A stretch of DNA of 64,000 nt from JACRBR01 sp964371355 (lineage in GTDB: Bacteria; Chloroflexota; Dehalococcoidia; DSTF01; JACRBR01). The position numbers and the translations under genes were made by a program. The notes under the pieces are model-generated. The model was not told the origin of the DNA, searched no databases, and was given only the letters and a program-made list of their open reading frames with translations. The number at the start of each line of letters is the position of its first letter. Position 1 is the stretch's first letter. The stretch is taken from NCBI GenBank assembly GCA_964371355.1, contig CAYJMG010000007.1, positions 1 through 64,000 of the forward strand, given 5' to 3'. Of the stretch, positions 42,558 to 51,227 are shown one piece after another.

Positions 42558-43197
42558 GGACAACCTCGAAGCCCATGGCGTTGTTGCGGCGAACCATGCT
42601 GACGAGGTCGCGCGCGGTGTAGTAAGGCTGGGCGATGCGCCAGTACCAGTTGCCGTTCGCGCGGCGGTACGCCGCTTCGATGGCAGTGAAAGCGGGTTGG
42701 CTGGAAGCCGCGGGCCCGCGCACGCCGACCGCGAAGACGGTGTGGGGCTTCTCGGGGTTGCCCTGGAAGCCGACGAGCGTCTCGCCGAAGGGGCGAAAGA
42801 GATACTTGAAGGCGCCGGGCGTGAAACGCCAGTAGTCGGGTTCGTTGTGAATGAAGAGATCCATCACCGACGTGGCGACGGCGACGCCGCCTGGCTTGAG
42901 CACGCGATAGACCTCGGCCATGGCGCGCGGGGGATCCTGGACGTGCTCCAGCGTGTCGAGCAGCACAGCCGTGCCGACTGAACCGTCGTCGAAGGCGAGA
43001 GACTCGAGGTCCTCAACGCGGTCGACTCCGGGGCCGGGGCGGATGTCGGTGCCGATGTATTGTTTGCCGGCGAAGACAGGGCGCAGATCCGATATGGACC
43101 CGGGTGTGACCTGGTGCGAACCAAACTCTACGATCGGCTGCGGCAGATCGATGTGGCGCGAGACGATCTCGATGAGGGCGCGGGTGTTCCTACGCAC
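42547..43197 (-). CDS. SAM-dependent methyltransferase (glycan operon)
   Basis: A 216-residue class I methyltransferase: IVEFGSHQV is motif I (with SDLRPVFAGKQYIGTDIRPGPGVD as strand 2), and VLLDTLEHVQDPPRAMAEVYRVLKPGGV is motif IV onwards. This form is common in O-antigen and surface polysaccharide loci. The start is GTG 43197, overlapping the next methyltransferase by 8 bases. Confidence 0.88.
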   Translation of the reverse strand: MRRNTRALIEIVSRHIDLPQPIVEFGSHQVTPGSISDLRPVFAGKQYIGTDIRPGPGVDRVEDLESLAFDDGSVGTAVLLDTLEHVQDPPRAMAEVYRVLKPGGVAVATSVMDLFIHNEPDYWRFTPGAFKYLFRPFGETLVGFQGNPEKPHTVFAVGVRGPAASSQPAFTAIEAAYRRANGNWYWRIAQPYYTARDLVSMVRRNNAMGFEVVRGA

Positions 43198-43873
43198 GGA
43201 GACCTCCGTTCAGCGCGACGGCACGCCAGAGAAACGGAAAGACGCGTGAGGCGACGGCCCCGATGGGCCGTTGCCAGGCGCGGAGCGGCGGCGTGTATCC
43301 CTCGATCTCGATCCGCGTGAACCCGGCGTCTTCGAGGAGGCGTTGTAGCCCGACCCGGCTGAAGGCGCGGACGTGCGTGTAGTCGTCGTAGAAGTTGGCG
43401 GGGAAGGGGTACAGCTGGGACCACTGCGTGGGGACGTAGCACAGGAACGTGCCACCCGTCCGCAGGACGCGACGCATCTCCGACGCAAGGACCAGCGGCT
43501 GTTGGACGTGTTCGAGCACTTCCTTGAGCCGGACGATGTCGAGGGCGCCGGTGGCCACCGGGAGCGACTCGCCGGCGGCCTGGACGACGCGCGCGCCGCG
43601 CGTGGAGGCGGCCCGAGCGGAAGCGTCGTACGCCTCAACGCCGACCGCGTCGATGCCGCGATGATTGCAGGCGCGGACGAAAGCGCCGTTCCCACAGCCG
43701 ACGTCGAAGGCTGGACGGGCGCGGGAGGCGGACTGGACGAGGGCCAGGTCGCGGGCAAGAAGCGCATCGGGCTCGCGAAGGCGCTCCCAGTAGCGCGATC
43801 CCGGTGCCGGCGTCGAGACCGTTGGCGCCTCGGCCGGATCCTGAGTATCCGGTGCCAGCGTGAGGGTGGTCAT
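43190..43873 (-). CDS. SAM-dependent methyltransferase (Methyltransf_23-like)
   Basis: A 227-residue methyltransferase: AFDVGCGNGAFVRACNHRGIDAVGVEAYDAS, then IVRLKEVLEHVQQPLVLASEMRRVLRTGGTFLCYVPT. The YDDYTHVRAFSRVGLQRLLEDAGF block is typical of polysaccharide-locus enzymes. It probably methylates a sugar of the same glycan as its neighbours. I chose ATG 43873, 26 bases after the GT2 gene. Confidence 0.9.
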   Translation of the reverse strand: MTTLTLAPDTQDPAEAPTVSTPAPGSRYWERLREPDALLARDLALVQSASRARPAFDVGCGNGAFVRACNHRGIDAVGVEAYDASARAASTRGARVVQAAGESLPVATGALDIVRLKEVLEHVQQPLVLASEMRRVLRTGGTFLCYVPTQWSQLYPFPANFYDDYTHVRAFSRVGLQRLLEDAGFTRIEIEGYTPPLRAWQRPIGAVASRVFPFLWRAVALNGGLRA

Positions 43874-43899
43874 GCGCGAATCCTTTCGCTCTGGCGGCG

Positions 43900-44955
43900 C
43901 TACCAGCGGATCAGCCGCCGCATCAGGGCGTTGTACCCGCGAAAGAAGGCGTTCGCTATGCGCGTCAACCCGTATGTTTCGCCGATGCCGGTGGGCAGGT
44001 TGGGACTGAGGCGGGCGAGCAGTTGGCTGTCTGGCACGCGGCGGACGGCCTGGACCCGCTGCCGTTGGCGCAGGATGGCCGGGAGGCCGGCAATAATGGC
44101 AGCGTATGAGGCGATCTTTGCACGCGCGAGACCGCGGCCGGAGCGGATGGCGAACCACCACACGCCGAGTTCGGCTATGGCGAGCGCGGGCATGAGAGCG
44201 ACGAGAGTCCTGAGGCGGAAGATGTTGGCGAGCATGAGGAACCGGTTCCGCTCTAGGTAGTAGAACTTGGATGCTGCGATGTCCAATGCGTAGTCGTGTA
44301 CCACGCGGGACCGCGGGGCGAGGACGACATCCCAGCCGGCGAGCCGTGCGCGCAGCGACAGCTCGGTGTCCTCCATATACATGAAGAAGCGCTCGTCGAA
44401 GCCGCCAATCTGTTCAAGGGCATCGCGGCGCGCGATGAAGGCCGCGCCGGAGACGGCAGGCACGGACTCGGGTCGTACGAAGTGGTGTTGGTCTTCGTCG
44501 AGGCCGCGGCAGAAGGCGATGCCGGAGAGGTGGACGATGTTGCCGCAGGCGTTCACGCGGCGGGGATCCGAGGCGAGGAGCACCTTGGAGGTGGCGAGGG
44601 CGGCCTGAGGATTGTCTTCCAGCGCGCGGACGAGCGAGCGCAGCCATCCGCGCTCGGGACGCGCGTCCGGGTTAACCACGGCGACGTACTTGCTCTGGGA
44701 ACGTGCGAACCCCAGATTGTTCGCAGCGCCGTAGCCACCGTTTCGCGAGCAGCGGACGACATCGACGTCCGGGAACTCGGCCTCGACGTGTTCGGCCGTT
44801 TCGTCGGATGAGTCGTTGTCGACGACGACGACGCGGTAGGAGCCGTAGTCCTGGTCGATAAGTGCGGGCAGGTTCTGACGCAGGTGGCCCCAGGAGTTCC
44901 AGGAAACCACTGAGACATCGACGACGTGCTCGCTGGAGGGTGCACGCATCATCAT
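43900..44955 (-). CDS. Family 2 glycosyltransferase (rhamnosyltransferase-like)
   Basis: A 351-residue GT-A enzyme: DVSVVSWNSWGHLRQNLPALIDQDYGSYRVVVVDNDSSDET, the DxD-like NPDARPERGW, then GAAFIARRDALEQIGGFDERFFMYMEDTELSLRARLAGWDVV. C-terminal residues ~240-350 contain one or two membrane-associated helices. It adds a sugar from an NDP donor. It starts with three ATGs in a row, overlapping the GT87 stop. Confidence 0.93.
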   Translation of the reverse strand: MMMRAPSSEHVVDVSVVSWNSWGHLRQNLPALIDQDYGSYRVVVVDNDSSDETAEHVEAEFPDVDVVRCSRNGGYGAANNLGFARSQSKYVAVVNPDARPERGWLRSLVRALEDNPQAALATSKVLLASDPRRVNACGNIVHLSGIAFCRGLDEDQHHFVRPESVPAVSGAAFIARRDALEQIGGFDERFFMYMEDTELSLRARLAGWDVVLAPRSRVVHDYALDIAASKFYYLERNRFLMLANIFRLRTLVALMPALAIAELGVWWFAIRSGRGLARAKIASYAAIIAGLPAILRQRQRVQAVRRVPDSQLLARLSPNLPTGIGETYGLTRIANAFFRGYNALMRRLIRW

Positions 44956-46133
44956 CGGACGTCCTCCGTTGCCCTGCCGCGGCGAGTGCCGAGTATCGCG
45001 AACGCGGCGGCAGCGAGGACGAGGGCAGGTGCAAGCCAGTACACGCTGTTGCTCTGGGCGGGCCCGAGGACGTCCTTTACGGGGAAGGGAATGCTGGCCT
45101 GTGTTGCTACGGCCGCCACGTACAATGCGCCGCAGATGGCCGCCCGCGTCAGGGCCGGGAGGTCCGTGAGAAGGACCAGCGCGATGGCCACAAGCACGAG
45201 AGCGCCGTCGTAGAACTGGGCGTACGGTGTCAGGGGAATCAGCATCAAGGCCGTGACGGCAGCGCTGCCAACGCCGTCCGTACGCGTCCATGCGAAGAGG
45301 GCCACGGCGAGCGAGAGTGCGATGAGGTCGAACGTGAGAAGCGGGTTCGCTTGGTGTCCAAGTGAGAGCTGGACGCCGGTCCAGGAGATCATCCACGACT
45401 GCTGGACCGGCAGGAGGTTGTCGGTGCTGTTGGGGCCCCAGTCGAGGTAATACGAGACGAATTGCGATACGGAGCCGGGGCCGATAACGGCGAATCCCGC
45501 ACAGGCGAGGACGCCGCTCGACACTGTGGTGATGGCCAGCAGGCGCACACGCCGCTTCCAGGCCAGGAATATGACGGGCGCAATCAGGTACTGGGGCTTG
45601 ATCGAGACAAGGGCAAGCATCGCCGCGCCACGTGTCGGGCGCGTCTGGAGCAGAAGGAGCGACGCGAGCGTGACGAGCGCGAGAGCTGGCGTCACATGGC
45701 CCAGCCGAAGGGCCCAGTGCACTTGTGGAAGCGCCAGCGGTGCGAGAGCAACGGCGACCTTCGCCTCGAATGGACGGACGGCACGCTGCATGATGAGCGC
45801 CAGGCCAACTAGACAGGCGGCGTTGAAGACGAAGAAGACGCGATATGCATCCATCTCCGGAAGCAGGGCGATCGGGTAGAGCAAGACCACCAGAAACGGG
45901 CTATAGAGGCCGGGCAGCTCGCGGTTGTGGGCGGGCTGGTAGAGGTTGTGGAAGTCCGCGGTAGGACCATGCAGGAACCGGTCGACCGTGTTCGGAAGGA
46001 AGGCAGTCAGCAGTGCCAGCTCGACACCGATGGCGGCGAGTAGCGCGTAGGGCGCCAGGGCCCGAAGAGATTCGGCTGTCGTTTCCAACAGCGCGAGGCG
46101 ACCATCGACGGCCCGAACCTGCGTCGCGAACAT
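44952..46133 (-). CDS. GT87-family (DUF2029) membrane glycosyltransferase
   Basis: A 393-residue protein with about ten membrane helices. The first loop after helix 1 carries GPTADFHNLYQPAHNRELPGLYSPF, the Asp-containing loop typical of polyprenyl-phosphate-mannose-dependent GT-C enzymes. YSPFLVVLLYPIALLP and the FDLIALSLAVALF helix fit GT87. It works on the outer face of the membrane. It heads the glycan operon and overlaps the GT2 gene by 4 bases. Confidence 0.88.
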   Translation of the reverse strand: MFATQVRAVDGRLALLETTAESLRALAPYALLAAIGVELALLTAFLPNTVDRFLHGPTADFHNLYQPAHNRELPGLYSPFLVVLLYPIALLPEMDAYRVFFVFNAACLVGLALIMQRAVRPFEAKVAVALAPLALPQVHWALRLGHVTPALALVTLASLLLLQTRPTRGAAMLALVSIKPQYLIAPVIFLAWKRRVRLLAITTVSSGVLACAGFAVIGPGSVSQFVSYYLDWGPNSTDNLLPVQQSWMISWTGVQLSLGHQANPLLTFDLIALSLAVALFAWTRTDGVGSAAVTALMLIPLTPYAQFYDGALVLVAIALVLLTDLPALTRAAICGALYVAAVATQASIPFPVKDVLGPAQSNSVYWLAPALVLAAAAFAILGTRRGRATEDVR

Positions 46134-46241
46134 GCTCGCTCTTCTCCCTCGGAGCGCGCGTTACGCCCGCATAACGAGTCGGTCACAAGACGAGACACGT
46201 GGATGGGGAAATCCCGTAGGCGGAGGGCGGCGAACCCCCGG

Positions 46242-46802
46242 TTAGTCGGGGGCCAGGGAGGTGGGGATGGGCGTGAACTCGAAGGTCACGATGGTCTGGT
46301 CGGTCCCGCGCTCGACCGTGAGGCGAGCGAAGTGGGTCATATAGCCGTCGGAGCCGACACGCGCGAGCGTCGTCACGAACTCATCGCCGGAAGATGGATC
46401 CTGGGTGAGGCGCCAGCGTGGGCTTTCCGCGAGATGCTGTTCGAACTGGGTTTTGAGGTCCGCAGCATCGAGGTTCGAAGTCCACTGCGCCCTGTAGGCG
46501 AGGTCGGGCCCGCGGCCGGCCGCGGCGAGCGACACGTCATAGGGCAGCGGTGCGTCGAAGGGCAGGGCTCGCATCACCGCGCTTTCTCCGTAGGGGTTGT
46601 AGGCGCGGCCCTCGAACGGAGGCGTGCCGCCGACCCAGGCCGATCCGAGGAAGGCGCCGCCTACGATCGCGAACGACGCGAATGCCCGCAGGGCCGCGCC
46701 CGGGACGAGCGTCCTTGCCGGTGTTCGAGTGGGCGCGGTGTTGTGTAGGCGGGCGGCATCCAGCACGAAAGACGCATCGTCGGCTGTGAGCCCGGGCCCC
46801 AT
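46242..46802 (-). CDS. Hypothetical membrane-anchored protein
   Basis: A 186-residue protein: an N-terminal cytoplasmic lead of about 40 residues, a single helix (about 41-60, ALRAFASFAIVGGAFLGSAWV), then an extracytoplasmic alpha/beta domain (ALPFDAPLPYDVSLAA..., TSNLDAADLKTQFEQHLAESPRWRLTQDPSSGDEFVTTLARV). I do not recognise it. It precedes the glycan operon on the same strand and is divergent from the cohesin-like gene. Confidence 0.7.
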   Translation of the reverse strand: MGPGLTADDASFVLDAARLHNTAPTRTPARTLVPGAALRAFASFAIVGGAFLGSAWVGGTPPFEGRAYNPYGESAVMRALPFDAPLPYDVSLAAAGRGPDLAYRAQWTSNLDAADLKTQFEQHLAESPRWRLTQDPSSGDEFVTTLARVGSDGYMTHFARLTVERGTDQTIVTFEFTPIPTSLAPD

Positions 46803-46899
46803 TAGGTGATTCCCGCATCTCCTTCGGGCGGACGGCCGTCTGGGTGCAGCCACCCTGTCACGGACAGTGCAAACGCCCCGACGATGTCACAGGGACATC

Positions 46900-47919
46900 A
46901 TGCAAGGACCGCACCGCACCTGTACGCGTGCCGTGGGGCGAGCGCTGCTCGCCGGAGCAGTGCTGTGCCTGGTGGCCGGCAGCGCGCGGACGCCGCAAAG
47001 CGCGGAGGCGGTGCCAGGCGGCCAGTTCTCGATGAGTCCGTCGAACGTGTATCTGGACATCGGTGACGCCGTGTCGATCACGTTCATCGTCAACGGCGGC
47101 ACAAACATCCACGAGGTGTATTTCCAGCTAGCCTACGATCCGGCGGTGGTGCAGCTCATCGACGCGCAGGGGAGCCAGCCGGGGGTTCAGGTGCTGCAGG
47201 GCCCGTTCCCGGATGCGGGATCCGGCACGATGCTGCAGAACAGCGCGTCGGGCGGGCTGATCTCGTACCAGTACATGCTTCCGGGCACGGCGGAGGAATC
47301 CGGCACGGGCACCGTTGCGACGGCGCAGTTCGTCGCGATCGCGAACGGCGACGCGAGCTTCGTGTGGCAGACGCTCCAGCTCGTCGACGGGAGCGGCACC
47401 CCCACCGCCGCCACCGGTACCGTCGCGACGCTGCTGGTCGGCGCTGACACTCCGACGCCCGGTCCCACGGACACGCCGACCATGACGGCGACGCCCACAA
47501 ACACGATCGTCGCGTCAGCGACAGAGACGCCGACCGCCGCGGCGACGGCCACGCCCGCGGACACGGCGACCGCCGTCGCAACGTCGACGGCGTCCGCAGC
47601 GACGGCCACCGGAACGCCGGCGGCGACGAATACGGCTGCGGCGACTGCAACGCCCCGTATCACCGTCGTGGCAGATTCGAACCAGGGCCAGCCCCCGCAA
47701 TCGTCGCAATTGGGGGTGGATCCCTCGCAGACGGACCGGGCGGGTGGGCTGCCGAGCGCAGGTAACGCCGGCGCGGGCATCGCCTGGTGGCGGTGGATCT
47801 TTTTCCTGGCGGCGCTGCTGTTGGGGATCGCGGGGTGGTTCTTCACGCTGGCGGTATACAACGGCAGCAAAGAGGTGGTGCTGATCGACCGCTTCGACAA
47901 GCGCCGCCGCCGCCGTTAG
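46900..47919 (+). CDS. Surface protein with a cohesin-like domain, Thr/Pro linker and C-terminal anchor
   Basis: A 339-residue exported protein. There is a signal peptide (about 9-35, AVGRALLAGAVLCLVAGSA), a cohesin-type beta-sandwich (about 43-180, FSMSPSNVYLDIGDAVSITF..., HEVYFQLAYDPAVVQLIDA), a long Thr/Ala/Pro linker (about 185-265), then a membrane helix (about 298-320) and a basic end RRRRR. The fold binds dockerins in cellulosomes, but many such domains are generic. TP-rich linkers of this sort are common on Chloroflexota surface proteins. An AGGGA site supports ATG 46900. Confidence 0.85.
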   Translation: MQGPHRTCTRAVGRALLAGAVLCLVAGSARTPQSAEAVPGGQFSMSPSNVYLDIGDAVSITFIVNGGTNIHEVYFQLAYDPAVVQLIDAQGSQPGVQVLQGPFPDAGSGTMLQNSASGGLISYQYMLPGTAEESGTGTVATAQFVAIANGDASFVWQTLQLVDGSGTPTAATGTVATLLVGADTPTPGPTDTPTMTATPTNTIVASATETPTAAATATPADTATAVATSTASAATATGTPAATNTAAATATPRITVVADSNQGQPPQSSQLGVDPSQTDRAGGLPSAGNAGAGIAWWRWIFFLAALLLGIAGWFFTLAVYNGSKEVVLIDRFDKRRRRR

Positions 47920-47973
47920 GCGGACAGACACCGGAGCCGAATCCCACGGACGGGCCTGTTTCTGCTTCTCTGC

Positions 47974-48366
47974 CTATGCGGCCAGCTGCTCATCTTCGGC
48001 ACGTGCCTCGTGCTGGGCACGCACGACGCCCAGCGCCGCGGCCACGAGGTTGAGTTCGCTGATAAGGTCCTCGATCAGGACTTCCCCCGCGAGTCCCACC
48101 AGAACCGTGCGGTCCACCCTCTCGATGCCGACGGTCGTGAACATGTCGAGCAACGAGTCGGCGCCGCCGGCGCCTTCTGTCTCGACGGGGTCGGCCGGCA
48201 CCGCGGCGAGTGCGCCCATCGTCGCCGCATCCGCATCGGCCGCTTCCTCTGCGTCCACAGTCGGCTCCTCGCCCGTGGGCTCGCCGACGGGCTCTTCGTC
48301 GGGCGAGGCGTCAGCTTCGTCCTCCTCGATGGCGTCGGCGGGCTTGGCTTTCTTGATGAGGGCCAT
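47974..48366 (-). CDS. Small acidic protein, C-terminal domain shared with the gene at 58007
   Basis: A 130-residue protein. Residues ~10-65 are an acidic, disordered stretch (AIEEDEADASPDEEPVGEP...). The C-terminal ~50 residues are an alpha/beta segment, SLLDMFTTVGIERVDRTVLV, then IEDLISELNLVAAALG, which matches the end of the gene at 58007. I do not recognise the domain. It is the last gene of the arlH-arlI operon, 94 bases downstream of arlI, so a role in the archaellum motor or its assembly is likely (inference). Confidence 0.75.
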   Translation of the reverse strand: MALIKKAKPADAIEEDEADASPDEEPVGEPTGEEPTVDAEEAADADAATMGALAAVPADPVETEGAGGADSLLDMFTTVGIERVDRTVLVGLAGEVLIEDLISELNLVAAALGVVRAQHEARAEDEQLAA

Positions 48367-48460
48367 TGTGCGCTCCCCGTGGTCGGTGCGGCGGCCGAAC
48401 GCGACCGCCTTCCATAGAGGAGTATCGGCCGGATGAGGGCTGGCCCTTAGGTGCGGCCGC

Positions 48461-50188
48461 CTAGAACAGGCCCTGGCGGGATGCCTTGGACAGCAGCCGG
48501 TAGAGTTCGTAGAAATTGTTGACGCCCTGTTCACCCAGCTTCTGCAGCAGGGCGGCACGGCGGTCGAGTTCCTGGTAGATCTGGCGGCGGTTCTTTTCGG
48601 AGATGCCGCGCGAGGGGGCGATGCGCTGCTCGAGCAGGTAGCTGTTCATGTACCCGGTGAACTCGAAGATGTCTTCGATGGGGTTCCAGCGGAAGATCTC
48701 GACGAAGGCGAACGAGTTGCTGACGGGGTCGTAGGAGATGATCTCGCTGATGCTGAGGATGCGGCGGCCATGCTTGCCGCTGGGCAGGCGGACGGCGCTG
48801 GCGATGACGACACAGTTCAGGTTGTCGACATAGGTCTTGGGCACGCTGATGGGCGGGCCGGTGACACGCTGGATCAGCTTCTCGACGCTGGAGGCGTGGA
48901 AGGTGGCGCAGACGGCGTGGCCCGTCATCATGGCCTGGAAGGCGATGTTGCCTTCTTCACCACGGATCTCACCGATGATGATCTCGTTGGGGCGCTGGCG
49001 CAGGGCGGCCTTCAGCAGGCTGAACATGTCGACGCTGCCGCCGCCCTGGCTCATGTTCCCGCGGACGACCTCGCGAGTCCAGTTGGGGTGGGGTACCTGG
49101 ACCTCGGGCGTGTCCTCGATGCTGACGATCTTGGCGTACGCGGGGATGAAGGTCATCAGGGCGTTCATCAAGGTCGTCTTGCCGGAGGCAGTCTCGCCGG
49201 AGACGAAGAAGTTCATGCCCTGCTCGACGACGAGCGACAGGTAGGCGGCCATCTGCCACGTGAGGGCCCCGGAGTTGCAGATATCGATGATGCTAAGGGG
49301 GATGCCCATGAACTTGCGGATGGTGAAGTTCGAGCCGTTCTTTGAGACGTCGCCGCCGTAGACGATGTTGATACGCGAGCCATCGGGCAGCGTGGCGTCG
49401 ACGATGGGGTTCCGGAAGGTGACGGGCTTCTTGATCTTCTCGGCCAGTTTGAGGACGAAGTCGTCGATCTCCTCGTGGTTGTGGAACTCGATATTGCTCT
49501 TGAGGCCGCCGAAGATCTTGTGCTCGATGTAGACGGGGCCGATGCCGCTGCAGCTGATGTCCTCGATCCAGTCATCGGAGATCAGCGGCTCCAGCACGGC
49601 CATGCCGATCTTGTCGCGGATGAGGCGGTACTTCAGGGCTTCGGCCTCGGCCTGGGTGACCCTCAGCTTCGCCGTCCCGCTCCCCTTGGACATGAACGGC
49701 AGCTTCAGGAATCCGGCTTCACCGTCCTTCACCGCCGGCATCGGCGAGGGCGCCACGCGGTCGACGATCTCGCAGGAATCGTCGATGGCCTTCAGCAGCA
49801 CCTCGGTCTTGGCTTCGGGCGTCTCGGCGTCGGCCAGCAGCTCGACGAAGTCGAGGAGGCGGATCTCCACCTCCTCCAGCAGGTCGGTGGTGCGCTCGCC
49901 GCCAGGTTCGATCGCGACGTAGAAGTTCCGGGCGTCGGAGTGGTCCGGGTAGACGTGGACGTAAATGCCGTTGCCGACCGGGTAGATGAGGTTCGGATCC
50001 TTGATGTCGCCTAGCTTGCGAGAGGCCTCGGGATAGAAGTCGGGCATGCCGTGTTCGGCAAGGGGGGCGAAGTGCAGGTAGTTCATGAGGTGCGGCGAGC
50101 TGTCGGCGCACTCTCGCAGCTCCGGCGAGAGCAGGTTGTGGATGGGGCATTGCGCCTCGTTGCCGTGGACGGCCGCCGCGTCTGCCAT
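48461..50188 (-). CDS. arlI: Archaellum motor ATPase ArlI (FlaI)
   Basis: A 575-residue secretion-type ATPase of the archaeal FlaI/GspE superfamily. CSGIGPVYIEHKIFGGLKSNIEF is the N-terminal half, the Walker A is GETASGKTT near residue 330, then the Asp-box region ED(T)PEVQVPHPNW, Walker B IIIGEIRGEE, and the His box GHAVCATFHAS. FlaI-type wording (the GETASGKTT form and the SFVEIFRWNP end) separates it from bacterial PilB. It powers assembly and rotation in archaea. It starts two bases after arlH. Confidence 0.93.
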   Translation of the reverse strand: MADAAAVHGNEAQCPIHNLLSPELRECADSSPHLMNYLHFAPLAEHGMPDFYPEASRKLGDIKDPNLIYPVGNGIYVHVYPDHSDARNFYVAIEPGGERTTDLLEEVEIRLLDFVELLADAETPEAKTEVLLKAIDDSCEIVDRVAPSPMPAVKDGEAGFLKLPFMSKGSGTAKLRVTQAEAEALKYRLIRDKIGMAVLEPLISDDWIEDISCSGIGPVYIEHKIFGGLKSNIEFHNHEEIDDFVLKLAEKIKKPVTFRNPIVDATLPDGSRINIVYGGDVSKNGSNFTIRKFMGIPLSIIDICNSGALTWQMAAYLSLVVEQGMNFFVSGETASGKTTLMNALMTFIPAYAKIVSIEDTPEVQVPHPNWTREVVRGNMSQGGGSVDMFSLLKAALRQRPNEIIIGEIRGEEGNIAFQAMMTGHAVCATFHASSVEKLIQRVTGPPISVPKTYVDNLNCVVIASAVRLPSGKHGRRILSISEIISYDPVSNSFAFVEIFRWNPIEDIFEFTGYMNSYLLEQRIAPSRGISEKNRRQIYQELDRRAALLQKLGEQGVNNFYELYRLLSKASRQGLF

Positions 50189-50190
50189 GC

Positions 50191-50934
50191 TTACGCCTTC
50201 GCGCTCGAGACCGGGATGATGCGCATGCCCAGGCCGGGCTCGACATCAAAGTTCACAATGTTGCCTGTGCTTTTTTCAGCGCCGCGTACCTTCGCGACCT
50301 CGAGCACCTTCATGAGTTGATCGCCGACTTCCTGAACGCGCAGGCGCAGGTGCGCGTCACAGAGCGAGCGCATGCGGATGAACATTGCCTCCTCGAACGC
50401 GTAGGAGTGGATGGTGAAGAAGATCGTCATGCGGCGATCGCAGAACGCCTTCACCTGGGTCAGGAAGCGCAGCGTGGCCGATTCCGGCACCTGCGAGACG
50501 AACGAAGTGAGCGAGTCGACGAAGACGACGTCGTACCGGCCCTCCAGCGCGCTAAGGTGATCGAGGATCTCGTCGAAGATGGTGGTGGCCATCTCCGGAT
50601 CCATCGCCGCCGGTGCGCGGTAGACATTGAGCGCGCCGAGCAGGAAGAAGTCCGTGACATCGAGGTCCAGGCTGGCCATTTGGCGGAAGAGGCTCTGTGG
50701 CGTGTTTTCGGTGGTGTAGAGGATGCAACGAAAGCCGCTGTTCAGGGCGCCGTTGAGGAGCTGCTGAGTGACGACGCTCTTGCCTGCGTTGGATTGACCC
50801 TCGATGAGGATCAGCGAGCCCTCCGGGATGCCGCCGCCCATCTTCTTGTCGATCTCCACGCTGCCGGTGGAGATGATGCGGCGCTCTTCGCTGCCGGTGA
50901 CCGCGGGAAGACGCCGGGCTGCTGGGCTGGACAT
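50191..50934 (-). CDS. arlH: Archaellum ATP-binding protein ArlH (FlaH)
   Basis: A 247-residue KaiC/RecA-like protein. It has IISTGSVEIDKKMGGGIPEGSLILIEG, Walker A GQSNAGKS (46-53) and a Walker B-like VVFVDSLTSF. ArlH has no certain ATPase activity in archaea; it binds ATP and docks on ArlI. The size and the position directly upstream of arlI support the call against other KaiC-like proteins. AAGGAG and GGAGG ribosome sites lie upstream. Confidence 0.92.
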   Translation of the reverse strand: MSSPAARRLPAVTGSEERRIISTGSVEIDKKMGGGIPEGSLILIEGQSNAGKSVVTQQLLNGALNSGFRCILYTTENTPQSLFRQMASLDLDVTDFFLLGALNVYRAPAAMDPEMATTIFDEILDHLSALEGRYDVVFVDSLTSFVSQVPESATLRFLTQVKAFCDRRMTIFFTIHSYAFEEAMFIRMRSLCDAHLRLRVQEVGDQLMKVLEVAKVRGAEKSTGNIVNFDVEPGLGMRIIPVSSAKA

Positions 50935-51047
50935 GTGGTGGCCTCCGTCTCCTTGCCTTCGGCGGCGTTCCTGCCGGATCGCGCGGACAACGCGCGACGA
51001 CCCGAGCGAGCCCGGGCTTGCCTATGTTGTCGGCCCGGCACAGGCGT

Positions 51048-51078
51048 TGCATAGGGGTGTACACCCTCGTCATGTCAC
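51048..51078 (-). promoter_or_regulatory. Candidate arlHI promoter with a palindrome in its spacer
   Basis: In the 293-base divergent gap between arlH and the sensor-like gene is the perfect palindrome GGGTGTACACCC (51055-51066). On the minus strand it is flanked by GTGACA and TATGCA, 19 bases apart, which could be -35 and -10 boxes for arlH. Its place inside the spacer suits a repressor or MerR-type activator. Confidence 0.42.
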
Positions 51079-51227
51079 ACGAAGGTCACCTCCCGGGCCC
51101 TCCCAAGGGTGATTTTGGTGCGGAACGCGGGATGCCCCTTACGGCGATTCCCTCACGGCCGGCGTAGGAATAGGGGCTTTGCGAGTGACGGCAGCGCCCC
51201 CCTGGCGGCGAGAATTCATCTCTGGAC

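Noticed and set aside
43900..45396. A single 498-codon protein spanning the GT2 gene and upstream sequence
   Set aside because: The first ~147 codons are antisense-like Arg-rich sequence inside the GT87 gene. The GT2 fold starts right after the ATG triplet at 44955.
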